From Paramacrobiotus richtersi (Eukaryota > Tardigrada > Eutardigrada > Parachela > Macrobiotidae), in NCBI GenBank assembly GCA_034698045.1, contig JAQGAU010000160.1:1-37362 (forward strand): 37,362 nucleotides of DNA, read 5' to 3'. Each line of letters begins with the position of its first letter. Position 1 is the first letter of the stretch. The notes beneath the pieces are model-generated. The model was not told the origin of the DNA. It did not search any database and saw only the letters and a program-made list of their open reading frames with translations. Position numbers and translations under genes: made by a program. This document shows positions 12,357 through 21,419 of this stretch, piece after piece.

Positions 12357-12641
12357 TTAGATTTCGTCACAGACTAGTCTCGAGGTACTCACATCCGTAT
12401 CATCGCATTGTTGCGCGCAGCAGTGCATCAAACGGCTCTTGTGTTCTTGCCGTCCAAGCGTTTCACAGACGAACCTCTGCCGGGAAATGTGACAGTCCAT
12501 AAAGCCGTCAAAACTTGCTGCGCACATTCCCGCATTAACTTTCATGTTGGGGTCATTAACGCATGACGGGCACCAGCACACTTCCTTGGCGCCAATCCCT
12601 GCCACGAGGACGACTGCAACAAGGAGAAGAACTTTCGACAT
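12357..12641 (-). CDS. Small secreted cysteine-rich protein, 94 residues
   Basis: A single uninterrupted frame of 94 codons starts with ATG in a good context (A at -3). The first 18 residues (MSKVLLLVAVVLVAGIGA) form a classical signal peptide, with likely cleavage before KEV. The mature part has ten cysteines, at residues 22, 24, 27, 40, 50, 59, 74, 75, 79 and 91, enough for five disulfides. The spacing, with an early CxCxxC and a late CC-x3-C, recalls three-finger (Ly6/uPAR or activin-receptor-type) folds. The match is not strong and there is no GPI signal or membrane segment. A TATA box lies about 50 bp upstream. I infer an extracellular protein, possibly defensive or ligand-like; the target is unknown. 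Confidence 0.7.
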   Translation of the reverse strand: MSKVLLLVAVVLVAGIGAKEVCWCPSCVNDPNMKVNAGMCAASFDGFMDCHISRQRFVCETLGRQEHKSRLMHCCAQQCDDTDVSTSRLVCDEI

Positions 12642-12689
12642 GTTGAGTACAGGATATTAGGGTACAGGATTGCAAGAAAACCACAGATT

Positions 12690-12698
12690 CTTATAAGG
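12690..12698 (-). promoter_or_regulatory. TATA box of the cysteine-rich gene
   Basis: On the minus strand the sequence CCTTATAAG lies about 50 bp before the ATG at 12641. With the usual 25-30 bp offset, transcription would start near 12662 and leave a 5' UTR of about 20 nt. The palindromic element ends only about 19 bp further upstream. Confidence 0.5.
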
Positions 12699-12716
12699 CA
12701 GCACACAAACTGTGTA

Positions 12717-13401
12717 TTAAGGGGAAAGAATACCCAATCGGTTCCGTTTTGGATGGTTCTACCAGACAATTTTTTGCACGAAATCGCAGTTGTATATAGT
12801 TATTGCATTAGGTACATTTGTTAGACAAGGCATTGCTCTACTTAGTGATCAGGTCATTGTTTACTCGCAGCGCGCGCGCAGCCCACAACAGGTGTGTAAA
12901 CAAAGAGCAAGTAAATAAGAAGAAAACTCTCGATAAATTCAGCCGTGCATCGAAAGTATGATTTGAAAACGTTATAAAATGCATAAAAAGATAAGAAACG
13001 TTATTACACAAGCTTTTTTGATTTCATCAATTACGTAAAAAGTTATTGAATTTTGAATATCTTAAAACTCTATATCTTTTGACACAATCGACAAAATCTA
13101 AAAAGCTTGTGTAATAACGTTTCTTATCTTTTTGTGCATTTTACAGCGTTTTCAAATTATACTTTTGGTGCACGGCTGAATTTATCGAGAGTTTTCTTCT
13201 TATTTACCTGCTCTTTGTTTATACACCTGTTGTGGGCTGCCCGCGCGCTGCGGGTAAACAATGACCTGATCACAGGGTAGAGCAATCCTTTGTCTATCGT
13301 GTGTACCGTATGCGGTAACGCTACATATTTGCGATTTCATGCTAAAAAATATGTGGTCCAACCATACAAAACGGTACCCATTGGGTATTGTTTCACCTTA
13401 A
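12717..13401. mobile_element. Foldback (palindromic) transposon bounded by TTAA
   Basis: The 685-bp stretch is one large inverted repeat. The arms begin TTAAGGGGAAAGAATACCCA on the left and, reverse-complemented, TTAAGGTGAAACAATACCCA on the right. They can be matched all the way to a centre near 13059, with almost no unpaired loop, by eye at roughly 80 percent identity or more. TTAA at both outer edges could be the target-site duplication of a piggyBac-like or other TTAA-specific element. There is no transposase frame, so it is a non-autonomous foldback element. It ends about 19 bp upstream of the TATA box of the minus-strand secreted protein gene. A transcript through it would form a hairpin of about 340 bp. 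Confidence 0.85.
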
Positions 13402-14008
13402 AGCGACTCTAACTGAAGGTATTTAGTGCATAGAGTTTTGGCATTACATATGGACATAGTAAGGTATATATATGCCGAAATGTCGCCTAAAAGAACCGAG
13501 CAACCTCATCGTCTGGTTTGTTCTTGATTTGCCTGCAATATTAATTCACCAATCAAATTAATCTGTCTTCCACTCTCGTTTGGGTTCGAGTGTGATTGAT
13601 TAGTTTGGCTGGGAAGTGGAAAGTGCCTCCGATAAATAACCCGAATCTGCGTGGCTCCAGGGCGAATCCATTTATAACGATGGTAATTAACAATAAAGTG
13701 TACCGATATCTCATAAAAAAGTAGACAGCAAAGTCAGCATTTTATTTTGTCCCTTCTTCTTAATGATTGTATATTACCTGGTGTTATACAATTTACCTGT
13801 CTTACATATTGGTTGGAATCGGCTCCGGCTGATTAATCTGTCTGGGCAGTGCAATCTGTCTTCGTCAAATTACATAAAGCTATTTTTCACGTGCATGGCT
13901 TGGTACCAGAATGTCGTAATTAGCAGCAGCTCTAAAGTAACTTTTTTTGATTGCCCGCTACTTTCTTGCAGTTGTTTACTAATCGAGCCGCATGTGCTGC
14001 AGGCCATC
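13402..14008. other. Gap, possible 3' UTR of the exon to the right
   Basis: No gene is supported. TTTATT at 13741-13746 gives AATAAA on the minus strand and could serve the possible exon ending at 14009, but it is 265 bp beyond that stop. Confidence 0.3.
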
Positions 14009-14314
14009 TTATGATGTTGTTTTGGAAAGTTCCACATTCAGCAGAAAACCAGTACCACCGTAGGCCTGGCGAACGGTATTACTTGCCTGATTTTTTTCAA
14101 ACCGTTCGTAATGGACCACCGGGCTTCCGTATTTGCATGTGACCGATGTAGTTACTTCAGTACTATTTGGCTTACCATAGTCAGCGAGCGGGCACAGCAC
14201 AAATGCATCAAAATAGGCCCGGCCAGTGCAAGCGTTTGTTGGGTATGACAGTTTGTGTGCCAGTTCATTTTTGCACATGATCTTAACGCCAAGCCCACAG
14301 TACCTTACAGTTAG
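14009..14314 (-). CDS. Possible terminal exon, unknown Cys-containing protein
   Basis: A minus-strand frame of about 101 codons ends in TAA at 14009. Upstream it meets a plausible acceptor, T-rich then CTGCAG at 14315-14320, which would join in phase 0. The frame stays open to 14356 but has no ATG near its start, which suits an internal or terminal exon. The peptide has five Cys (RYCGLG, KIMCKN, NACTGR, LCPLADYG, VTCKYG), one potential N-glycosylation site (NST) and no membrane segment, suggesting an extracellular domain. I do not recognise the family. Upstream exons were not located, so it could be part of a decayed gene. Confidence 0.35.
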   Translation of the reverse strand, partial: LTVRYCGLGVKIMCKNELAHKLSYPTNACTGRAYFDAFVLCPLADYGKPNSTEVTTSVTCKYGSPVVHYERFEKNQASNTVRQAYGGTGFLLNVELSKTTS

Positions 14315-14356
14315 CTGCAGTTTGTTCACGCGAAAAACACTCAACAGAATACCGCT

Positions 14357-14787
14357 TCAAATGGTAAGATCACCTGAATGGCCAAAGCAACTTTAGAGAA
14401 GACACATAGTTGTGCTATACGAGATTCAGAAAAGAACTAAATGCAAACAAGTAAACTAGCTCACTGAAGAAGTGTTCCAGAGAGTAAAAGTAACCTACAT
14501 ACATAAGCACTGACTGCCGCAGCGAAATTTTTTAAACTAAATTATTTTTGAGAATTATCGAGACAGCTAAGAAGCTGAACACGAAAGCCGTTGAAGCGCA
14601 AGAATTCACACGATGCAAAAGCCATATTCGCCTGCGTTCCGTACTTCCCTTGTTTTTCTTCACATTTATACATTATGAGAGAAAAACTCGACAACCTACT
14701 GTTATAATCAGCAAAATTAATGATCCTGATTTCATTAAGGAAGACACTGCACAGACCGTAGACGGTAAGGTTGGTTAGCTTACAAGT
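14357..14787. other. Gap without supported gene
   Basis: The open frames at 14548-14778 (plus) and 14542-14916 (minus) have no domain, and the latter runs into the GC-rich transposon end. I take both as chance. Confidence 0.4.
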
Positions 14788-15381
14788 GTTAATGCGGCAC
14801 CGTGACATTACGCCGCCGGACTTCTCGCCGCGGCACAGTTCGCCGCAGACTTTTCGCCGCACTCGCCCCCGCCGCCGGGACAACTGGCCGCAATATATTT
14901 TTTGGTTTTTCAGCACTGAACAGTATGCAGTGCTCTACCTGTAGTTTTCTGTCATGTACTCTATTTATTATGCCACTTATTATGGAAGCTGCAAGAACCT
15001 AGACAAATAATTATAGTTTTGGAATTATACAGTGTTAGCATTGTTTCTTAGCATTTGCCGATTAAATAAATAATCGTAGCAACAGCCGAACATTTGTACG
15101 TAATCATTACAAACTTTCTAGATTCTTTCGGCATTCGTCGATGACTTTATAGTTGAGCGCTATTAGCCCGGATATTGTCAGAGTGTTTTAGCAACTTAAG
15201 AACAGCACGCCTGAGTACGGTACAGGTTAATAGTGGTCTAGGGTTTACAGGAACTATCAAGCGGCGTAACAACTGTGACATTTCGCCGCGATCCATAAAA
15301 CAACCGAGCGGCGAAATGACTCGGAGCGGACTGTACCGCGGCGAGAAGTCCCGTGGCGAAATGGCCGAGTGCGGTTAATGC
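14788..15381. mobile_element. Non-autonomous DNA transposon (578 bp) with 8-bp target duplication
   Basis: The element itself is 14796-15373. It is flanked by perfect direct repeats GTTAATGC at 14788-14795 and 15374-15381. Its ends are inverted repeats that align without a gap over more than 40 bp. Left starts GGCACCGTGACATTACGCCG; right (reverse complement) starts CGCACTCGGCCATTTCGCCA. Both then share GGACTTCTCGCCGCGG. The ends consist of reiterated units of about 11-13 bp of the type CGGCGAA-ANTGTC; the interior is AT-rich. An 8-bp duplication fits hAT, P, Zisupton or Novosib-like elements, but the terminal bases are not the usual hAT (C/T)AGNG. No transposase is encoded. Confidence 0.85.
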
Positions 15382-15386
15382 AGTGA

Positions 15387-15422
15387 TGTGGTGGTAGTAG
15401 CACTCAAGCAGTAGTAGTAGTT
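15387..15422 (+). repeat. Short AGT/GTA-rich microsatellite
   Basis: An imperfect trinucleotide run (GTGGTGGTAGTAG, then AGTAGTAGTAGTTC) immediately to the right of the 578-bp element. Confidence 0.6.
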
Positions 15423-16022
15423 CTGGCACGAGAGAATGGGAAAGGATGCCATCATGCGAACCAGTGCTCTGCACGAAATTCAGACTCGGCAAAATACAAT
15501 TTGGCACAACGGTGACTGGTAACTCGTTGGAAACCGATGTCATGTCATTTCCAGCTGCAGTTAATTAAGCGGATTATTATAACTCTGCCGTTTATGGTTT
15601 CTTTACATATATCACTGGGATGAAGGGTGAAGTTTTTTTGAGGGCGAAACATGCATTGATACTTGGCAAACAGCGTTATCTCTCCCATTTATTGTTAGTC
15701 AAGCAGTCGCAAAGTACAACAGTTACAGCTGTTACAACTAGGTACTTTGACCCAAATTCACTAACAATGCGCCCATATAAAACTGCAACACACCGTTTTC
15801 GCTATCTGAAGCAGTCCAAAGATGACAGCATGCAGACTGAGTTATGATCGAATATGGTAGGTAACATTAAAGAGGAATTTACTACGCCAAAACTGTCCGT
15901 GGAAAACGTTTGTAGTGCGTTAACATGGAACATAATAGGTTATCGTTTTTTCGGAGTAGTGCAAAGCAAGCGATGCGTTTTTGTGCAGGCAATAAGAACC
16001 AGAACTTAAGCTAAAGCCTGTA
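15423..16022. other. Gap without supported gene
   Basis: An ATG frame of 75 codons at 15620-15847 (plus) has no recognisable motif or supporting signals. Nothing else is seen. Confidence 0.4.
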
Positions 16023-16024
16023 TA

Positions 16025-17134
16025 CAGTGATGGCCCGCCAACTCCGGGCAAAAGTGTTTTTTCTGTTCCATCCTCTGCTGCCCAGCTTTCAAGCTTGCTT
16101 TCAGCCCTTTTCTAGGACAAGTTTTTGTCCTCTATCTAACGTATATCATGGTAAGCAGCTGCCTGTTACTCAGACTTGCAGAATCCAATCTGAACACGTA
16201 CAGGTAGATCCGTTTTTTCTTGCGATACAAACGTTACTGCAGAAACTCCCACAATATGTTCCCAGGCACCCAGTATGCTTTATTCGATAGAACACAAGTG
16301 TGTCCTTTTACTAAGCTAAAAGAAGTTTTATTTTACGACGAAGGTGCGGGAAGGCGAACCAGTCAATTTCATCTCCCATAGACTTCTATGTTAAAACACA
16401 CAAGATTGAAAGCTGCCCGAGGACGAGCAGGAGAATATTTTTTTTAAAACTTGCTAATTTATAAAAAGAGTATGACCGAAGCATGCCAGAAACGGCATCA
16501 GAACGGGGTTGCAATGCGCTAGCGGTGCGTGATATATTTTCGAATCTTGGGGCGAAAGCGATCACAGGCTGGGTTGGCTAAAACATGACTGGAAGATTTG
16601 AAGGGCAGTATGTTTGGAAGTGCTTTGTACGCGACATGGATTCGAACTGAAACTGATATTCGGGTTCGTTCTTATTAGTTACAAAACAAAATGACCCTTG
16701 TGTAACCTCATCCTGTCGCATGACACAGGTCAAAGCAACCACTTATCAAGTTTGATCGTGCTGTTCGTGCCCCCGCCCACAGGGAACGGACAACGGCTCG
16801 AAATAACTCCTTTTTGCTTTGCGATAGAAGACGAAAGGTTTTTCTTTTAAATAAGCCTAGCATTACTAAAAAGTATGCATTCTGCGATTCTAGAGAATTA
16901 TTTTAAAAAATGTTGGGAAGAGCAGAGCACGGGTCAAACAACTTTCCGCAGCTGGTATGATTTAGTTTAAAACTTGTAAAAAATTCAGGCTACATGATAA
17001 AACCAAACTTTTTATCGCAAAAGATAGCAAAATGAATGGACGTCTGGGATACTATAGAAAAGTAACTGTCAGACTTCATGGGGGGCGAGGGGAGGTGCTA
17101 ACACCAGTTGCCCGGAGTTGGCGGGCCATCACTG
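16025..17134. mobile_element. Tc1/mariner-like non-autonomous element, 1110 bp
   Basis: Both ends start CAGTGATGGCCCGCCAACTC and are identical for 27 bp as inverted repeats. TATA flanks each side, containing the TA duplication typical of Tc1/mariner. CAGTG is the common start of Tc1-type ends. The 1.1-kb interior is AT-rich, has no transposase frame and includes several T- or A-runs. The 87-codon frame at its left end has no transposase features. Identical terminal repeats suggest a younger insertion than the surrounding repeats. It lies just left of D copy 2. Confidence 0.85.
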
Positions 17135-17239
17135 TATATGACAGACACAAATGGCCAAATTTATTGACAATAATCAGCAACTGTCATTGATCTGAGCATT
17201 CCTGCATGTTGAAAAACGTAGCCAAACATGACTTTTTGT

Positions 17240-19000
17240 TGCAACATATTTGGCTTGCTATTGCGTCGTTGTATCAAGCCTGGTGGGCTGTTCTTCTTGT
17301 GTCACCTTTAATCTCGATGTCAATTGCGTAGCAACACAATCGGGATCAGTGTTCGAAATCGATCATGTCTATGGTGCTCAACATTTTTCATCAGGAGTAC
17401 TCCAGCCAGTCGTCATTTACTAGCAAGCAGCATCCAACAGTATAGTCATCAGTTTACATTCGAATTGCTCACAAGTCAACGTGAGTGTTTGTTTATAGGT
17501 ACATTTGCTGACAGCGCAATTTTTATGTTTACTGAATTTAAAAAAACGAATTCGACATGGTCACATGTTGTCAGTGGATCCAGAGTTCCGTAGTAGCCGA
17601 TGTTATGAATTTTTACAGAGCTCTGTAGTTGTTGGATATTTGGCGCTTGGAGATCAATCCTGAAAAGCGTAAAGCATCATTGAATAAAGGTACTTGCCGC
17701 AATATTTTTTTATCTTGCATTGCAATTGAGCTAAGTAACCAGCCTGAGCGCTCTACAAATGGATGCCTTTTCCGTTTAGAATAAACTATTAATAATTAAT
17801 GTTTTGAAATCGAATAGCTCAAAAACTCAAAGACCGTAAATTTCCTGTAATCTTCACACAAATCACTCCTAAAATATACTAAGCTACAAGGTTTTTACGG
17901 CTACTTCAGCCTACTTGCACGCAGACGCTAGATCCCGGCACGAGCCGCGAGGCTCGGCTCGACTCGTGAGCGCTCGCAACTCGCGAGCCCGATGAGCGAG
18001 CTAACGGTTTTTGGCCACGAGCCGAGTCGATCCGAGCTAGGGTTTTTAGCCTCGCGAGCGAGCCGAGCGAGCTGGACTTTCCTCTTTGAACGAGCTAATT
18101 TGAAAAAGAATAATTTATTTTATTTTGTCTGCAAATAAAGTATCTAAAAACTTGATTTTCTGGCTCAAATACCGGTGATTTAAGCTCCATACGGCTGTTT
18201 AATTTATTTACTGCATGGAAACACGTTTCCGCTGCATAATAGGGCAAAAAATAATTGGTTTTTAAATGCAAAATAATGACTGCCCGTCAACTGCATTCCG
18301 TTAAACGAGCCGAGCGAGTTGAGCTTAAGCGTCCGGAATCGACGAGCGAGCAAGCGAGCCAAGACAGAATTGCAAGCGAGCTGAGCACGAAACCGACTCT
18401 GGAAAATTCGGCGCGAGCGAGTCGAGCCGTGGAAGTACGGCTCGTGCCAGCCTCTAGCAGACGAGTACTGTATAACTGAGCGATCGACACTACATAGCCG
18501 TAAAGAAAATTTGCTCCTCGCAACTGACCGCGACCAGCGCAGTTCACTACTGCTTTAACGTTGAACTCGGGTTCGAATGTCGCGCTCAGCTCGGCCCCCA
18601 GAAAATATAGATGGAACTCGTTAGACTATCGCATCTCTCTAGCCACTGGCGCGCAGGCGTCCACGATACATTGTTGACCAGCGTCTGGTAGATTACACTC
18701 ATTGTGTAATGCATTTCTTACCGTGCTTCTTGTCAATATTCGGAAACGCTGCACGTTAGCTGGCACGGTGGCCATTCTTAAAGAAAACGAATGCCATCGA
18801 CAGAGGTCGTGCACGGCCTCAGCCTCTGCTAACTCGAAACCCTGATCAAAGCGCTTAGGAGTTTTGACCGCCTTCATGACCATCCCTCTCCAACGAGAGC
18901 CCGTTCAAGTTCGAGCCGTTCGAACCGCAGTTAACAAGCCAAATTTACCAAAAAGTCATCGACAAACCACCGCGAACGCAGGTAACTACATGCTTTAAAG
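17240..19000 (+). repeat. Dispersed repeat D, copy 2, split by a transposon
   Basis: The left part (17240-17920) aligns with 7525-8170, including GTAGCAACACAATCGGGATC, TACATTTGCTGACAGCGCAA and AAGCATCATTGAAT. The right part (18480-19000) aligns with 8300-8760, including GCTGGCACGGTGGCCATTCT and AAAACGAATGCCATCGACAG. Between them sits a hAT-like element with its own target duplication. The coding-like portion is interrupted by stops relative to copy 1. It lies in the same orientation as copies 1 and 3. Confidence 0.7.
17921..18464. mobile_element. hAT-like non-autonomous element, 528 bp, nested in repeat D
   Basis: The element is 17929-18456. Its ends are TAGATCCCGGCACGAGCC on the left and, reverse-complemented, TAGAGGCTGGCACGAGCC on the right. 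The flanks are GCAGACGC and GCAGACGA, an 8-bp duplication with one change. The 8-bp duplication and TAGAG-type end fit the hAT superfamily. Subterminal regions are packed with GAGC/GCTC motifs (GAGCCGAGCGAGC and similar), making many short palindromes; the centre is AT-rich. No transposase is present. The insertion splits D copy 2, so it is younger than that copy. Confidence 0.85.
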
Positions 19001-19097
19001 CAGGATCAAACCGCCCACGCGGAACCATCGGTTCGAAACTGGTAACACCCGAGCATTCCATCGTACCGCTTTCCGGCCCAAAGGTGAGCTATTTCTG

Positions 19098-19103
19098 TTT
19101 ATT
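19098..19103 (-). promoter_or_regulatory. Polyadenylation signal AATAAA
   Basis: TTTATT on the plus strand gives AATAAA on the minus strand, 54 bp beyond the stop at 19157. This spacing supports that reading frame as a terminal exon. Confidence 0.45.
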
Positions 19104-19156
19104 CTGTAGAAGGCCTCGATAACTTTTGCAAAGGAGCAAGAACACGTTGATCCATT

Positions 19157-20201
19157 CTATTCTTCACGGACAAAAATCATATACGAGTCTGATTTGTCTC
19201 CAAACAGCGTGTACATTATGTAGTGTACGTCCATTAGGCGGACGGATATCGCTTTCGTGCATGACGCATGAGGACACAGACAGGGACCTGCTCGCTTCAG
19301 GGCGGCCTCCACCTCTTTCAACAGTGATGTCAGCACATCATCCCTCTCTAATTCAACGCACATTGGGCAAACGGTGACTAGAAAGGTCCTGAGTGTGTTA
19401 ACATAGTCGCGATACTGCGTACAGAATGGCAACGAGCCTCTAATTATCAGGGCAGGATTCGATTTTACCGGCAGTCCGTCGTCCATATAGTTATGTACGG
19501 GTTGTGAATTGTCATCACGGTCATGGCGATCGCATAAGAGTTTTAACAAATCTTCGTCGCTAATCCATTGCTGATCACCTTGCTGATGACAAACTCTACA
19601 TGCCGGGCAGCCGTTTCCCAATCTGTGCGCAGATTCGAACTGTGCAGTAGCTTATGGGTCTGAATTTTCATGTAGGTGGCCGTGTACATGTAACGGAATG
19701 GGGACGCCATACAGGTGCGAGAATATAGGAAATATTACGAAAATTACAATGTACTACAGTGGACAATATCCTATGAAATTCTTGACAGGAGAATCCTATA
19801 GTTGTACATAGACAGCAGAACTATGAGGATACCGTCTCCAATTTTGTTGACTTTTCTGATTAATTTCGATTCAGAGCTTGTTAACAACTAAGCCTTTATA
19901 ATAGCGTTACAAGGCTGAGAGTCTTGGTTGTTCTGCGTTCGTTTTTTAACATAACTGCCGTTAGACGGCTTGCGAGCGCAACATTCAAGTTCCAAAATTA
20001 AAGCTTAACATATTCATAATAAGCCATCACAGTAGTACGTTTTCGCAGACCGAAGTTTCTACTGACGACGATGTCTTCCATTCTTATATTCCACTCCGTT
20101 CTTCCATTCTTCTTATAATTATGATTACATATTATATCAGTGAACAGGCATTCACTTGAGTACAAAATTATAGAATCTGGAGGCAACTCTTCAAAATCAA
20201 G
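19157..20201 (-). CDS. Unrecognised gene, two 3' exons of a probable multi-exon protein
   Basis: I propose exons 20010-20201 (64 codons) and 19157-19639 (160 codons plus stop), separated by a 370-bp intron with donor GTTAAG and acceptor TGCACAG; the join is phase 0. The first exon follows a strong acceptor (TTCTTTTCTTGGTAG) and starts LDFEELPPDSIILYSSECLF. The second contains CPACRVCHQQ, an acidic DEDLLKLLCDRHDRDD, CPMCVELERDDV, an amphipathic LLKEVEAALKRAG and CLCPHASC. The paired cysteines could bind metal or form disulfides. No family is recognised and there is no membrane span. The 5' exons were not found. AATAAA lies 54 bp past the stop. The protein-like composition and matching splice signals support a real gene, but a recent pseudogene is possible. 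Confidence 0.45.
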
Positions 20202-20206
20202 CTACC

Positions 20207-20999
20207 AAGAAAAGAACTCGCGAATACGGATTAATATACGTCAGTATTAGAAAACGCATCGTGGATACCTCCATGCTTTCTTCTCCGCCAGAACGCAGTT
20301 ACGCCCAAGTGCTTCAAACAGTCACTAGTTCCTAATCGTGCATACGCTTCTCGCAACCATCGCAAGATATTTATTACCAAATTTATACATGCTCCTGTGT
20401 CAGGATCCACAATATTTGGCTGTGGTGTACGGTAAAGTGCACGTTGCGCGAATTACCAATTCGGTAGTACTTTTCTCTTTGCCGCCGTTTATTCCAAGTA
20501 ACACTGTGTCAGAATCGGTAACAGCGTAGCAGCGATCTGATCGCTTATAACAACCATGAAGGTCAGCTTATGCTGAGTACCACAAGAAATGGAAGGGAAG
20601 TGTTTGTGACCTACACTGGAGAACTTACGGTATCTGCACTGTAACTGCGGATACAGTTATAGTGTGCTGAATTGACTGAGTAGTCTTGATTCTTGCAAGG
20701 AGATTCCTAAGGACACCCCTCATACATCCCCAACTATTAACGGCATTCTTGTTAACCTAACAGACGCACCTTTTTTCTTATTAACTGACCAGAGCCCCTT
20801 GCCATCCCGTTCAAGGAAAACACACCTATTATTTGAGAAAGGTTTCTTCCACGCTAACGAATATGCATTTCGATGTGGGTACCAACAACGCACTGTGTCT
20901 GCGAATTGCAGTAGTCCTCATTATTTCGGACATAATCGTAGTCAAAGGAAGGAAAGAAAGACTATTATGTTGCAGGCGTGTCGGTACACATTTGGGGTT
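20207..20999. other. Gap; may hold an intron or missing exons of the 19-20 kb gene
   Basis: Only short frames are visible (63 to 95 codons, plus strand) with no domain. If the minus-strand gene ending at 19157 is real, its upstream exons should lie here or further right. Confidence 0.35.
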
Positions 21000-21419
21000 T
21001 CAAAGGGTCCAGTTCAGCAATAAAAAAAGCCCATTCACTGCTTCTGAAACATTTGTCCTGGTGGCCCTTAGACAAGTTGTATGTTTCACCGGCTTCAAGC
21101 AATTTCCTTGCAGACTTTGATAACTGATAAACCCACTCGCATGCCACTTTTCGAATCCTTCGAAACTTTCGAGTTCTTGCTGCATATTATTATCGTGATT
21201 TTCGAGAAAGATAAATACAGCAGGGATTGTTTCCGCGGGACAGTAGTAGTACATAGACCACCTTAGTAAACATACGCTAAGTTTTAATGCGGGGCCAGAC
21301 AATTCGGTCATATCGTTACATAGTATAGTTTTCCTGTTGGACATTGTGGCTAGAAGCTTAAGGGAGTCTTCCCGACGAAAATCACAGAATGTCGATAATA
21401 TAAGAAATGTTGGTCCCAT
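21000..21419 (-). pseudogene. Coding-like frame of 139 codons overlapping repeat E copy 2
   Basis: An ATG-started minus frame starts MGPTFLILSTFCDFRRED, passes PAVFIFLENHDNNMQQELES and ends LFLLLNWTL. The composition is protein-like. No family is recognised and there is no clear signal peptide. A second minus frame at 20965-21147, containing ARKLLEAGETYNLSKGHQDK, is equally plausible over the 3' half. The related stretch at 9636-9790 shares SEAVNG but differs by indels. I take it as an exon or exon relic of the duplicated unit. It could belong to the gene ending at 19157, but I could not connect them with confidence. Confidence 0.3.
21015..21175 (+). repeat. Repeat E, copy 2
   Basis: It matches 9636-9790 closely (CCCATTCACTGCTTCTGAAA, CCTGGTGGC, TTTTCGAATCCTTCGAAACT) and 31616-31685 more weakly. 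It lies after D and before A, as in the other two sets. Confidence 0.55.

Noticed and set aside
13785-14014. Possible plus-strand exon with a TTTCTTGCAG acceptor
   Set aside because: Only one splice signal and no protein-like frame after it.
14542-14916. Minus-strand frame of 124 codons with an Arg/Gly/Cys-rich start
   Set aside because: Its start is the GC-rich reiterated end of the 578-bp transposon; the rest has no motif or support.
18255-18547. Overlapping frames on both strands, rich in Arg, Ser and Glu
   Set aside because: They are products of the GAGC/GCTC subterminal repeats of the hAT-like element.
19157-19651. Peptide NYMDDGLP resembles the YMDD box of reverse transcriptases
   Set aside because: No other reverse-transcriptase blocks surround it, and the frame reads as an unrelated Cys-containing exon. 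A chance tetrapeptide.
19620-19660. GATTCGAAC resembling a tRNA B box
   Set aside because: No A box, acceptor stem or cloverleaf arms could be placed around it.
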